From assembly GCA_963812245.1 (NCBI GenBank), contig CAWEUK010000003.1, forward strand, positions 62,001-126,000: a stretch of DNA of 64,000 nucleotides, given 5' to 3'. Origin of the DNA: Salsipaludibacter sp963812245. GTDB lineage: Bacteria; Actinomycetota; Nitriliruptoria; Nitriliruptorales; Nitriliruptoraceae. Under the pieces are notes generated by a model. The model was not told where the DNA came from and did not search any database. It worked only from the letters and a program-made list of their open reading frames with translations. Shown in pieces: positions 46,671 through 55,106 of the stretch (its first letter is position 1; every line of letters starts with the position of its first letter). A program made the position numbers and the translations under genes.

Positions 46671-46802
46671 GTGTCGTCCTTCCCTGTCCTGTGGGTGCAG
46701 GCGTTGCTGACCACATGGTGGCCCGCGAGCCCGAGGGTGGTGGGTGTGTCCCTGGTGGCTCCAGCATGCCGGACCGTCGACACGGCTGCGAGGAAGCGTG
46801 GG

Positions 46803-47624
46803 TCAGCCGGCGCCCGGCACTGCGGCACGGATGGCATCGCGCGTTCGTTTCGCTTCGACGCGGGCGGCATCGGCGAAGTCCGGTCCGCTGCCGGCGTAGA
46901 GGATCGCCCGTGACGACGACAGCAGCAAGCCGGTGCCCGAGGCCGTCACGCCGTCGCGCACCGATGCCTCCAGGTCGCCACCCTGGGCACCGATCCCCGG
47001 GACCAGGATCGGCAGGTCTGCGATGCGGTCGCGGACCATGCCGAGTTCCTCGGGTGCAGTGGCGCCCACGACCACGGCCGCGTCGCCGATGGCCTGCCAG
47101 CGGGTCGCCACCATGTCGGCCACCCGCAGGTACATCGGGGTCCCGTCCACCTCCAATGACTGCAGTTCATGTGCGCCGGGGTTGGAGGTGCGGCACAGCG
47201 CGATCACGCCACCGCGTTCGAGGAACGGGGTCGCGGCGTCCGTGCCCAGGTAGGGGTTCACGGTCACTGCATGGGCGTGGTAGCGGTCGAAGGCCTCGAT
47301 GGCGTAGCGGTCGGCGGTCGATCCGATGTCGCCGCGCTTGGCGTCCAGCACCAGCGTCACGTCGGGGTGGTCGCTGCGGATGCGGCGACACAGCCCGGCC
47401 AGTTCCTCCTCCATTCCCAGTGCTGCGAAATGGGCGATCTGTGGCTTGAAGGCGCAGGCGAGATCGGCTGTCGCAGCGACGATCTGGTCGAGGAAGGCGG
47501 TGACGGCGGCGCGACCCGATCCGAGGTGAGTGGGGATCCGATCGGGGAGTGGGTCCAGCCCGACACACAGCATCGAGTCGGTTCGTGCCCAGGCGTGGGT
47601 GAGGTGGTCGTGGAACTCGCGCAA
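46803..47624 (-). CDS. pyrF: orotidine-5'-phosphate decarboxylase, type 2
   Basis: 273 residues that convert OMP to UMP in pyrimidine synthesis. Type 2 features: SMLCVGLDPLPDRIP, ACAFKPQIAHFAALG, the catalytic LDAKRGDIGSTA (Asp-Lys...Asp), VTVNPYLGTDAATPFL and ILVPGIGAQGGD. The start is TTG at 47624: no ATG or GTG lies between the upstream in-frame TGA and the conserved region. In many actinobacteria pyrF follows carAB/pyrD; here no other pyr gene is adjacent. Confidence 0.93.
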   Translation of the reverse strand: MREFHDHLTHAWARTDSMLCVGLDPLPDRIPTHLGSGRAAVTAFLDQIVAATADLACAFKPQIAHFAALGMEEELAGLCRRIRSDHPDVTLVLDAKRGDIGSTADRYAIEAFDRYHAHAVTVNPYLGTDAATPFLERGGVIALCRTSNPGAHELQSLEVDGTPMYLRVADMVATRWQAIGDAAVVVGATAPEELGMVRDRIADLPILVPGIGAQGGDLEASVRDGVTASGTGLLLSSSRAILYAGSGPDFADAARVEAKRTRDAIRAAVPGAG

Positions 47625-47725
47625 GGTCGTGCCGAACGGATCGAGGTCGGTGGTGCCGGGTCAGAGCGCACCCTCCGACGGGCTGCGGTCGACAGGCGGC
47701 GGAGGAGATCGTGGTGGGGGAGACC

Positions 47726-47911
47726 CTACGGCCAGCCGCTGCATGTTGCAGATGCACGGTTGTGTTGCCCATGCTCTCCATGATCCCCCCGTCCGGCGGC
47801 GTCCCTGCTGAATCCCCGGGTGCGGCCAGCAATGAATTCGAGGTGGGTGCCGATGATGGGCACGACACCGGAGATGAGGTCGAGTGCGGCGACGATCCAG
47901 GTCAGGATCAC
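47726..47911 (-). CDS. possible 61-residue membrane peptide
   Basis: A GTG at 47911 opens a frame reading ILTWIVAALDLISGVVPIIGTHLEF, a credible single transmembrane helix, then a polar tail rich in Gly, His and Arg that ends CSGWP. No ribosome binding site is obvious and no family is recognised; the frame may be chance. Confidence 0.22.
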   Translation of the reverse strand: MILTWIVAALDLISGVVPIIGTHLEFIAGRTRGFSRDAAGRGDHGEHGQHNRASATCSGWP

Positions 47912-47933
47912 CAGTGGACACTGACGCGTTCGA

Positions 47934-47960
47934 GGCCTGGCGGCCCACTGCCGCCAGGCC
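47934..47960 (-). terminator. hairpin terminator after the MaoC/FabG genes
   Basis: GGCCTGGCGG (47934-47943) pairs perfectly with CCGCCAGGCC (47951-47960) over a 7-base loop, 60 bases beyond the MaoC stop on the minus strand. Confidence 0.6.
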
Positions 47961-48019
47961 GCGCTCATGTCGCGAGGTGCTGCAAGCCGCCGGCTCCTGC
48001 GCGGGCTCGGGCGGTCGCG

Positions 48020-48979
48020 TCAGGCCACTCGACCACGCAGGTGGGGCGTGCCATCTCGACCACGCAGGCCGAAGTCCCAGCCGGCCGTCGTCCGCTGGGT
48101 GGCGTACTCCACCGTTGCCGGCAGCAACACCGGGCGCTGGAACACCACGTCGACCGTGGACGGCCGCGGCAGGGTGCCCAACCCCGCCAGTGCCGCTGCC
48201 TTCGTCCACATCCCGTGGGCGATTGCCCGGGGGAACCCGAACGGCTTCGCGGTCAGGGCACTGAGATGGATGGGGTTTCGATCCCCCGAGACGGCGCCGT
48301 AGCGACGACCGATGTCGGCGGGCACCGACCATGTCGCAGTCGTCGGGAGTCCATCGAGGTCGACAGCATCCGCGCCGGTCCCGGACGGCTGCGGCGTCGT
48401 GCCTGCGGCGGTGGCGCCGCGACGCAGGTACGTGCTGGTCGAGGCCCACACCACACGTCCATCGCGCCGGACCTGCAGGACGCTGTCGAACACCACGCCC
48501 CTGGGGTGGCTGCGTTCGTTGACGACGTGGGCAGCGAGGTCGACGCGCGAGCCCACCGGCACGTGGTCGCGCGCCACCACCTGGTTGCGGGTGTGCACCA
48601 TGCCCAGGAGGTCGTGGGGGAAGTCGTCGCGGGTCATGAGCCACACCGACAGCGGGAACCCCAGGACGTGTGGGAACGTGATGGGAACGTCCGATGACAA
48701 TCGGAACCCACACACGTCGGCGTAGTCGGCCACGTGGTCGAGTTCGATGGCGACGTCGTGCACGACGACCTGCCGGGTCGGCAGGCCGCCCGTGGTCGCG
48801 GGATCGACTGCCGCGACGCCACTGCCTGCGCTGGCCTTCCCAGCGTTGGCCCCGCCAGCCTCATCGCGGGCGCCGGACCGGCGCCATGGCACGGCGTCCA
48901 GGGATGGCAGCGCTGACCGGCCGGCACGGGCCAGCAGCGGTCCCAGGTCGGGCAGACTGTCGAGTTCGACGACGTCCAT
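48020..48979 (-). CDS. MaoC-like (R)-specific enoyl-CoA/ACP hydratase, double hotdog (HtdX-like)
   Basis: 319 residues. The C-terminal hotdog has the hydratase-2 motif GAVSGDRNPIHLSALTAKPFGFPRAIAHGMW with the catalytic Asp/His pair; the N-terminal hotdog (HVADYADVCGFRLSSDVPITFPHVLGFPLSVWLMTRDDFP) lacks it, as in eukaryote-like two-fold hydratases and mycobacterial HtdX. It hydrates trans-2-enoyl thioesters to (R)-3-hydroxyacyl thioesters. The ATG at 48979 follows the FabG stop by 2 bases, with GGAG upstream. Order and partners match Rv0241c-Rv0243 of Mycobacterium tuberculosis. Confidence 0.87.
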   Translation of the reverse strand: MDVVELDSLPDLGPLLARAGRSALPSLDAVPWRRSGARDEAGGANAGKASAGSGVAAVDPATTGGLPTRQVVVHDVAIELDHVADYADVCGFRLSSDVPITFPHVLGFPLSVWLMTRDDFPHDLLGMVHTRNQVVARDHVPVGSRVDLAAHVVNERSHPRGVVFDSVLQVRRDGRVVWASTSTYLRRGATAAGTTPQPSGTGADAVDLDGLPTTATWSVPADIGRRYGAVSGDRNPIHLSALTAKPFGFPRAIAHGMWTKAAALAGLGTLPRPSTVDVVFQRPVLLPATVEYATQRTTAGWDFGLRGRDGTPHLRGRVA

Positions 48980-48981
48980 GG

Positions 48982-50325
48982 TCACGCTCCCAGCAGGTTC
49001 TGCCCGCACACACGCAGCGTCGTCCCGTTGACCCCGTCGGCATCGGGCCAGCCCAGGAAGCCGATCGTCTCGGCGACGTCGATCGGCAGGCCCCCCTGCG
49101 ACAGGCTGCTGAGCAGGCGACCAGCCTCGCGGGTGCCCAGCGGGATCCGCGCCGTCATCTCGGTCTCGATGAACCCGGGCGCGACGGCGTTGATCGTGCC
49201 GCCGCGCGCCGCCATGTCGGCCGCCAGCGCCGTCACGTGGCCGATGACGCCCGCCTTCGAGGTGGCGTAGTTGGTCTGCCCACGGTTGCCGGCGATGCCA
49301 CTCATGGAGGACACGCAGACGATCCGCGGTGCGGTCCCGAGCACGTCGCCGTCCAGCAGCACGGCATTGATGGACTCGATCGCGGTGAGGTTGATCGCGA
49401 GCACCATGTTCCACTGGCGCTCGTCCATGCCGGCCATGGTCTTGTCCCGGGTCACGCCGGCGTTGTGCACCATCAGGTCGAGGTGGCCGTGTCGGGAGGC
49501 CACGTGGGCGGCGATGGTCTCGCCGGCATCCTCGTCGGTGATGTCCAGTTGCAGGGCGGTGCCGCCCACGTCGTTCGCGACGCGCGCCAGGTCCTGGCCG
49601 GCCGACGGGAGGTCGACGCACACCACGGTGGCGCCATCGCGGGCCAGCGTGCGAGTGATCGCCTCGCCGATGCCGCGGGCTGCACCGGTCACCACGGCCA
49701 CGGTGTCGGCATGCGGTCGGACGGGATCCGGGGCGGGGCCTGTGGCCGGTGCGGAGACGGTCAGCCGCTGGCCGGCAACGAAGGCCGAACGGCCTGACAG
49801 CAGGAAGCGCAGGGGTGCGGCCAGTCCTGATTCCGCACCGGGGGCCACCTCGACCAGGTTCACGGTCCCGCCGGCCCGCATCTCCTTGCCCAGCGAACGG
49901 GTGAAGCCCTCGAGGCTGCGTTGGGCCGTGTGAGCGGCGGCGGAATCGGTCGTGGCGGGTGGGCGGCCCAGCACCACGATCCGTGCCGAGGCGCCGAGTC
50001 GTCGCACCAGGGTGTGGAAGAACTCGTACAACGCGACGAGTTCGCCGCGAATCGGCCAGGTCGGAGGCATCGAAGACCAGGCCGGCATAGCGGGGCGTGT
50101 CCTCGGGCGAGGCCGGTGCGTCGTGCACGACCAGGCCGGCGTCGGTGATGACGTCCCGGGCGACCGGGGCGAGGGCACCCGATCCAGCCACGACCACGAC
50201 GGGCCGTCCAGCAGGGCCTGGCCGGGTTCGTGGCGCCGCAGGACCACTGGCTTGGGCAGGCCGACGAGGTCGACGATGCGCTCGCCGATGTCGTGGGTGG
50301 CGATCCGGGTGTACAGGTCACTCAT
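48982..50325 (-). CDS. fabG: two-domain 3-oxoacyl-(ACP/CoA) reductase, FabG4-like, with a short compensated frameshift
   Basis: 447 residues: an N-terminal flavodoxin-like domain (about 1-200) and a C-terminal NAD(P)H ketoreductase with VVTGAARGIGEA, MVHNAGVTRDKTM (NAG), CVSSMSGIAGNRGQTNYATSKAGV (Ser...YxxxK) and GFIETEMT. Between about 50200 and 50055 the frame looks wrong (WSWLDRVPSPRS...). The alternative frame there reads VVVVAGSGALAPVARDVITD and VVHDAPASPEDTPRYAGLVF, clearly the real domain. A missing C in the CCC near 50202 and one extra base near 50054-50058 explain it. Overall length is unchanged. ATG 50325 has AGGAG upstream. Confidence 0.88.
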   Translation of the reverse strand: MSDLYTRIATHDIGERIVDLVGLPKPVVLRRHEPGQALLDGPSWSWLDRVPSPRSPGTSSPTPAWSCTTHRPRPRTRPAMPAWSSMPPTWPIRGELVALYEFFHTLVRRLGASARIVVLGRPPATTDSAAAHTAQRSLEGFTRSLGKEMRAGGTVNLVEVAPGAESGLAAPLRFLLSGRSAFVAGQRLTVSAPATGPAPDPVRPHADTVAVVTGAARGIGEAITRTLARDGATVVCVDLPSAGQDLARVANDVGGTALQLDITDEDAGETIAAHVASRHGHLDLMVHNAGVTRDKTMAGMDERQWNMVLAINLTAIESINAVLLDGDVLGTAPRIVCVSSMSGIAGNRGQTNYATSKAGVIGHVTALAADMAARGGTINAVAPGFIETEMTARIPLGTREAGRLLSSLSQGGLPIDVAETIGFLGWPDADGVNGTTLRVCGQNLLGA

Positions 50326-50366
50326 GGGCGTGCTCCTGGCCGCTGCGGCCGGTGGGTGATCGATTG

Positions 50367-50378
50367 GTCACATGTGAC
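50367..50378. promoter_or_regulatory. palindrome upstream of fabG
   Basis: GTCACATGTGAC is a perfect 12-bp palindrome 42 bases upstream of the fabG ATG (minus strand), between that gene and the thiolase terminator. Position and symmetry suit a TetR/FadR-like operator; no regulator is nearby. Confidence 0.4.
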
Positions 50379-50390
50379 GTGTTGGGCTGC

Positions 50391-50420
50391 CCACCCTCGA
50401 GGAAGAGGGGTCGAGGGTGG
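50391..50420 (-). terminator. hairpin terminator between thiolase and fabG
   Basis: CCACCCTCGA (50391-50400) pairs perfectly with TCGAGGGTGG (50411-50420) across 10 bases, 11 bases after the thiolase stop. It separates the thiolase transcript from fabG, so fabG probably has its own promoter. Confidence 0.6.
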
Positions 50421-50430
50421 TGGCGTGCGG

Positions 50431-51720
50431 TCACTTCTCGATGATGGCCACGAGTCCGTTGCCGCCGGCGGCGCAGACGCTGACCAGGGCACGTCCGCCG
50501 TGCTCCCAGTCGTCACGCTCGGCCAGCAGTGCTGCGGCCGTCGCCACGATCCGGGCACCGGTGGCGGCGAACGGATGCCCGGCGGCCAGCGACGAGCCAG
50601 CCACGTTCAGGCGCTCCCGGTCGATCGGGCCCAGCGGTGCGTCCAGCCCCAGGCGGTCGCGACTGAACTCGTCGTCCTCCCACGCCGCCAGGGTCGACAA
50701 CACGGTGCCGGCGAAGGCCTCGTGGATCTCGTAGAGGTCGAAGTCCTGCAAGGTCAGGCCGTTGCGGGCGAGCAGGCGCGGCACGGCGTACACGGGCGCC
50801 ATCAGCAGGCCCTCGTGTCCGTGGACGTAGTCGACCGCAGCCGACTCGGCATCGACGAATCGTGCCAGGACGGCCAGTCCGTGGTCGTCGGCCCATTCGG
50901 GTGTGGCCAGCAGTACCGCGGCGGCACCGTCGGTGAGTGGCGTGGAGTTGCCCGCGGTCATCGTGCCGGTCTCGCGATCACCGAACACCGGCTTGAGGCT
51001 GGCCAGCTTCTCCATGGTGGAGTCGGACCGCAGGTTGTTGTCCCGTGCCAGGCCCAGGTACGGGGTGACGAGGTCGTCGAAGAAGCCACGATCCCACGCC
51101 GCAGCCATGCGCTGGTGGCTGCGCAGGGCCAGTTCGTCCTGGGCCTCCCGCGAGATGTCCCATTCCTTCGTCGTGATCGCCTGGTGCGCACCCATGGACA
51201 GTCCGGTGCTGGCCTCCTCGTTGCGTGGCACCTCGGGCACGATCTGGCTGGGTCGCAGTTGTCCGACGAGCTTCGCCCACTCGCCCGGGCCGGACGCGCC
51301 CTGTGCAGCCAGCAACACCTTGCGCAGGTCGTCGTTGACGGCCACCGGGGCATCCGAGGTGGTGTCCACGCCACAGCCGATGCCCACGTCGATCTGGCCC
51401 AGCCTGATCTTGTTGGCCACGGCGACGGTTGCCTCCAGCGAGGTGTCGCAGGCCTTCTGGATGTCGAAGGCAGGCGTGTCGTCGGCCAACGCACTGGCCA
51501 GGACGGCCTCGCGGACCAGGTTGAAGTCGCGAGCGTGCTTGAGGACGGCCCCACCGGCCACCTCCCCGAGGGTCTCGCCAGCCAGGCCGGTCCGCGCCAC
51601 CAGCCCGTCGAGCGCCGCAGTGAGCATGTCGAGGTTCGACGCCCGGGCATAGGCAGTGCCCGAGCGGGCGAAGGGAATGCGGTTGCCGGCCACGATGGCG
51701 GCGTCGCGAAGTTCGGTCAC
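50431..51720 (-). CDS. acetyl-CoA acyltransferase / thiolase (FadA2-like)
   Basis: 429 residues. The nucleophilic Cys lies in FDIQKACDTSLEATVAVANKI; YEIHEAFAGTVLS carries the NEAF-like His, GSSLAAGHPFAATGAR the catalytic His, and VSVCAAGGNGLVAII the second Cys. It acts in degradative cleavage of 3-ketoacyl-CoA or in condensation. The start is GTG 51720 by homology with TELRDAAIVAGNRIPFARSG. With FabG4-like and HtdX-like neighbours it could form a beta-oxidation or chain-elongation module. Confidence 0.9.
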   Translation of the reverse strand: MTELRDAAIVAGNRIPFARSGTAYARASNLDMLTAALDGLVARTGLAGETLGEVAGGAVLKHARDFNLVREAVLASALADDTPAFDIQKACDTSLEATVAVANKIRLGQIDVGIGCGVDTTSDAPVAVNDDLRKVLLAAQGASGPGEWAKLVGQLRPSQIVPEVPRNEEASTGLSMGAHQAITTKEWDISREAQDELALRSHQRMAAAWDRGFFDDLVTPYLGLARDNNLRSDSTMEKLASLKPVFGDRETGTMTAGNSTPLTDGAAAVLLATPEWADDHGLAVLARFVDAESAAVDYVHGHEGLLMAPVYAVPRLLARNGLTLQDFDLYEIHEAFAGTVLSTLAAWEDDEFSRDRLGLDAPLGPIDRERLNVAGSSLAAGHPFAATGARIVATAAALLAERDDWEHGGRALVSVCAAGGNGLVAIIEK

Positions 51721-52031
51721 GTCAGGGTCCTGTGGTTGGCGGTGGTCTGGTGGGAAGGGGTGGGCCTGGCGCCGCCCGGCCTGGCGCGGTGCCCGCTGCG
51801 GACGAATGTAGGACCTTCGCGCGCTCGTCCACGCTCGCCGCCTGGCCCTGTCGGCGGTGGTGACGGCCCGCAACGCGAGGCGCGCTCACGCGCGCTCGTC
51901 GCGCGCTCGTCGCGCGCCATCCTCCGACACCGGTAGTTGACTCGACTAGCGTGCGCAGCACCGATGGCTTGGGGCACCTGTCCCATGTGGCGCTGTGCGG
52001 CGGCCACATGCCACCACTCCAGGAGGACGAT
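51721..52031. promoter_or_regulatory. 311-bp divergent promoter region, thiolase / dipeptide-type binding protein
   Basis: Contains 11-bp GC-rich direct repeats (51880-51918) and a -10-like TAGCGT at 51947-51952 upstream of the binding-protein GTG (52032). The 12 bases before that start include AGGAGG. Nothing protein-coding is apparent. Confidence 0.4.
51880..51918. repeat. GCGCGCTCGTC direct repeats
   Basis: One diverged copy at 51880-51889, then GCGCGCTCGTC at 51890-51900 and 51901-51911 and a partial copy at 51912-51918, upstream of the ABC operon promoter. Could be slippage or a binding site array. Confidence 0.7.
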
Positions 52032-53777
52032 GTGAAGATCCACAAGCGACTTGCAGCAGGGCTGCTTGCGCTCGGACTGGTCATGGCCGGTTGTGCCGGC
52101 GATGACGACGACGGCGCAGAGGCGACGGATGGTGCCAGCGAGACCGCGACCGACATGGCCAGCGAGACCGGCAGCGAGATGGCCAGCGAGGGCGGCACGG
52201 CCACCGAGGCAGCCGGCGAGGTCGACAACTCCTACGTCGGCGTCGACAGCTGCGACGACTACGACGGCAAGATCAAGAGCATCGAGGCCACGGCGCCCAA
52301 CGAGGTCGTGTTCACGCTGTGTTCGACCGACCCTGCATTCCTGCAGAAGGCCGCCTTCGTCCCGTTCGCGGTCCAGCCGGCCGAGCACATCGCCGCGACC
52401 GATGGCTCGCCGCTGGACGACCCGATCGGCACTGGTCCCTTCAAGCTCGACAGCTGGAACCGTGGCTCCGAGCTGACGATGGTCCAGAACGAGGACTACT
52501 GGGGTGAGGCACCCGAGTTCTCGACGCTGGTGTTCCGCTGGGGCACCGAGTCCGCACAGCGCATCACCGAGGTGCAGTCGGGCAACGCCGACTACGGCAC
52601 GCGCTGTCGGCACCCGACTACGAGATCGTCGAGGGTGACGACACGCCTGCAACTGCTCGAGGACCCCAACCCCAACGTCTTCTACATGGGCTTCACGAAC
52701 ACCTTCGAGCCGTTCAACAACGAGATGGTCCGCCAGGCAATCGCCATGGGCATCGACCGTCAGCGTGTCGTCGACACCTACTACCCGACCGGCTCCGTGG
52801 TGCCCGACTACTTCACCCCGTGCACGATCGAGAACGGCTGTGTCGGTGACGTCTGGTACGACTTCGACCCCGATGCTGCCAAGCAGATGCTGGCCGACGC
52901 CGGCTACCCGGACGGGTTCGACACGACGATCTACCTGCGCGACGTCTTCCGCGTCTACCTCCCCGAGCCGCAGGCCGTGGCCCAGGAACTGCAGACGCAG
53001 TTGGCCGAGAACCTCGGCATCAACGCCGAGATCCAGGTCATGGAGTCGGGCGCCTTCATCGACGAGGTCTCTGCCGGTGAACTCGACGGCATCCACCTGT
53101 TGGGCTGGGGTGCGGACTACCCGCACGTCACCAACTTCCTCGACTACCACTTCAACGGCAACGTGCAGTTCGGCGACCCGTACCCCGACATCGTCGACCT
53201 GTTGCTGGAAGGTGCAGCCACCGCCGACCCGGCCGTGGCCGAGCCGATCTACGAAGAGGCGAACAACCTGATCCGTGAGCACGTCCCGATGGTCCCGATC
53301 GCTTCGGGCGCGGCCGCGGACGTCGCCATCGACACCCTCGGCAACGCGCAGTCGCCGCCGTTCGGCGCGCCGCAGTTCAAGACGATGAGCCCCGCGAACG
53401 ACACCCTGGTGTTCGTCCAGAACGCCGAGCCGATCTCGCTGTACTGCGCTGACGAGTCCGACGGTGAGTCGCTGTCGGCCTGTGAGCAGGTGCTCGAGGG
53501 TCTGTACTCCTACACGCTGGAAGGTGATGTGGAACCGGCCCTGGCCGAGGAGTGCGTGCCCAACGAGGACGGCACCGTGTGGACCTGCACCCTGCGTGAG
53601 GGTGTGACCTTCCACGACGGCTCGGAGTTCGACTCCACCGACGTGGTCGCGTCGTGGGCCGCCGGCATCGATGCGTCCAACCCGTACCACACCGGAAACA
53701 CCGGTGGGTTCGAGTACTTCACCTACCTGTGGGGCGAGCTGATGAACGCCCCCGAGGCAGAGCCCACCGAGGGCTGA
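52032..53777 (+). CDS. family 5 (dipeptide/oligopeptide-type) ABC substrate-binding lipoprotein, apparently circularly permuted
   Basis: 581 residues: lipobox LVMAGC, acidic repeat-like linker (ETATDMASETGSEMASEGG), then SBP_bac_5 sequence in an unusual order. The part after the linker (KIKSIEATAPNEVVFTLCSTDPAF, IGTGPFKLDSWNRG, NEDYWGEAP) belongs to the middle of the usual fold. The part normally first (FVQNAEPISLYCADESDGESL, EQVLEGLYSY, DGTVWTCTLREGVTFHDGSEFDSTDVV) lies at about 456-581. A short off-frame patch near 52597-52650 is explained by one lost C and one extra C; the corrected reading is GHALSAPDYEIVEGDDTLQLL. AGGAGG stands 6 bases before the GTG. Confidence 0.88.
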   Translation: MKIHKRLAAGLLALGLVMAGCAGDDDDGAEATDGASETATDMASETGSEMASEGGTATEAAGEVDNSYVGVDSCDDYDGKIKSIEATAPNEVVFTLCSTDPAFLQKAAFVPFAVQPAEHIAATDGSPLDDPIGTGPFKLDSWNRGSELTMVQNEDYWGEAPEFSTLVFRWGTESAQRITEVQSGNADYGTRCRHPTTRSSRVTTRLQLLEDPNPNVFYMGFTNTFEPFNNEMVRQAIAMGIDRQRVVDTYYPTGSVVPDYFTPCTIENGCVGDVWYDFDPDAAKQMLADAGYPDGFDTTIYLRDVFRVYLPEPQAVAQELQTQLAENLGINAEIQVMESGAFIDEVSAGELDGIHLLGWGADYPHVTNFLDYHFNGNVQFGDPYPDIVDLLLEGAATADPAVAEPIYEEANNLIREHVPMVPIASGAAADVAIDTLGNAQSPPFGAPQFKTMSPANDTLVFVQNAEPISLYCADESDGESLSACEQVLEGLYSYTLEGDVEPALAEECVPNEDGTVWTCTLREGVTFHDGSEFDSTDVVASWAAGIDASNPYHTGNTGGFEYFTYLWGELMNAPEAEPTEG

Positions 53778-53822
53778 CACCTCGACCGTCGTGGTCTGCC
53801 TGCGGGCAACGCGACGACATCT

Positions 53823-53858
53823 CCGACGGGCCGGTCCAGCGATGGGCCGGCCCGTCGG
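53823..53858 (+). terminator. strong hairpin between binding-protein and permease genes
   Basis: CCGACGGGCCGG (53823-53834) pairs perfectly with CCGGCCCGTCGG (53847-53858) over 12 bases, 46 bases after the binding-protein stop. It would make more binding protein than permease mRNA, or fully separate the units. Confidence 0.65.
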
Positions 53859-53943
53859 CGTCTGGCGCGCGCAGGCGGCTTCGGGGGCGGCCTTGCGGGC
53901 GTGGCTGGGGGCGAGAACCCGCGCCGCGCCACGCAGCGTTCAC

Positions 53944-53949
53944 TAGGGT
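53944..53949 (+). promoter_or_regulatory. putative -10 element for the permease/ATPase operon
   Basis: TAGGGT, 77 bases before the dppB-like GTG at 54027 and after the hairpin, suggests an independent promoter. Confidence 0.35.
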
Positions 53950-54026
53950 GGCGGCGCACCACCACGGGATGCTGGCCGTCCGCCCGAGCATGACCGGCCA
54001 GTCGTCATGGACGTCGAGGAGGGTGA

Positions 54027-55106
54027 GTGGGCGCCTACATCACCAAGCGCATCCTCACGTCGATTCCGGTGTTGTTCGGCGTGCTGGTGGCGGTCTTCCT
54101 GTTGCCCCGAGTCGTGTTCGGGGATCCCTGTCGGGCCGTGCTCGGTCCTCGTGCAACCGAGGCATCCTGCGAACAGTTCCGCGCTGCCAACGGGCTCAAC
54201 GACTCCATCCTCGAGCAGTTCATGACGTACATGAACGGCGTCATCCACCTGGACTTCGGCGAGTCGATCAAGTTCTCGCGTCCGGTCATGGAGATCCTGC
54301 TGGAACGACTGCCGTTGACGATCGAGTTGGCGATCCTGGCCCTGACGCTGGCCATCCTGGTCGGCGTGCCGCTGGGGGTCGCGGCGGCGCGGTGGCACAA
54401 TTCGCCAGTGGACGTCGCCACGATGGCAGTGGCCAACATCGGCGTGTCGATGCCGATCTTCTGGCTCGGCCTGATGCTCTCCTACCTCTTCTCGGTGGTG
54501 CTGGGCGACACCATCCTGGCGTTGCCGCCGACAGGCAGTTTCTCACCCGGTGCGACCCCGGAACCGTTCTACGAGGTGTGGGGATGGACCGTCACCCCGG
54601 AGACCTTCGGGGCGGGCTTCCTGCTCTTCGTGTCTCGTTTCGGGATCTTCAACGCGATGATCTCGGCCCAGTGGGCGGGCATGTGGGACGGCATCCAGCA
54701 CCTGATCCTGCCGACGATCGCGTTGGCGACCATCCCGATGGCGGTGATCGCGCGCATGACCCGATCGTCGTTGCTGGACGTGTTGTCCCAGGACTACGTG
54801 CGCACCGCTCGTGCCAAGGGTGCGCGGGAACCTCGCGTGATCCGTCGCCATGCCCTGCGCAATGCGCTGTTGCCGGTCGTGACCATCATCGGCCTGCAAC
54901 TGGGGGCGTTGTTGGGCGGCGCGGTGCTGACCGAGACGATCTTTGGCCTGGCCGGGGTCGGGTCGGCACTGTTCGACGCGATCGACACCCGTGACTTCCC
55001 GATCGTGCAGGGCTTCACCGTCGTCATCGCGTCGACGTACGTGATCGTCAACCTGTTGGTGGACATTTCCTATGGGTACCTCGACCCCCGTGTGAGGTTG
55101 AAGTGA
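54027..55106 (+). CDS. dipeptide/oligopeptide-type ABC permease (DppB/OppB-like)
   Basis: 359 residues, 6 or more helices, starting GAYITKRILTSIPVLFGVLVAVFLL with the DppB N-terminal GDP motif and the EAA-type loop QDYVRTARAKGAREPRVIRRHALRNALLPVVT. GTG 54027 has GGAGGG upstream; other starts would lie outside the conserved N-terminus. Its stop overlaps the next gene's GTG by 4 bases. Confidence 0.93.
   Translation: MGAYITKRILTSIPVLFGVLVAVFLLPRVVFGDPCRAVLGPRATEASCEQFRAANGLNDSILEQFMTYMNGVIHLDFGESIKFSRPVMEILLERLPLTIELAILALTLAILVGVPLGVAAARWHNSPVDVATMAVANIGVSMPIFWLGLMLSYLFSVVLGDTILALPPTGSFSPGATPEPFYEVWGWTVTPETFGAGFLLFVSRFGIFNAMISAQWAGMWDGIQHLILPTIALATIPMAVIARMTRSSLLDVLSQDYVRTARAKGAREPRVIRRHALRNALLPVVTIIGLQLGALLGGAVLTETIFGLAGVGSALFDAIDTRDFPIVQGFTVVIASTYVIVNLLVDISYGYLDPRVRLK

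Larger units (their letters stand above)
47625..48019. other. 395-bp gap between pyrF and the MaoC gene
   Basis: It holds the hairpin at 47934-47960 and a short minus-strand frame at 47726-47911 with one hydrophobic segment (listed separately at low confidence). The pyrF promoter must lie here; no clear -10/-35 pair was found. Confidence 0.5.
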
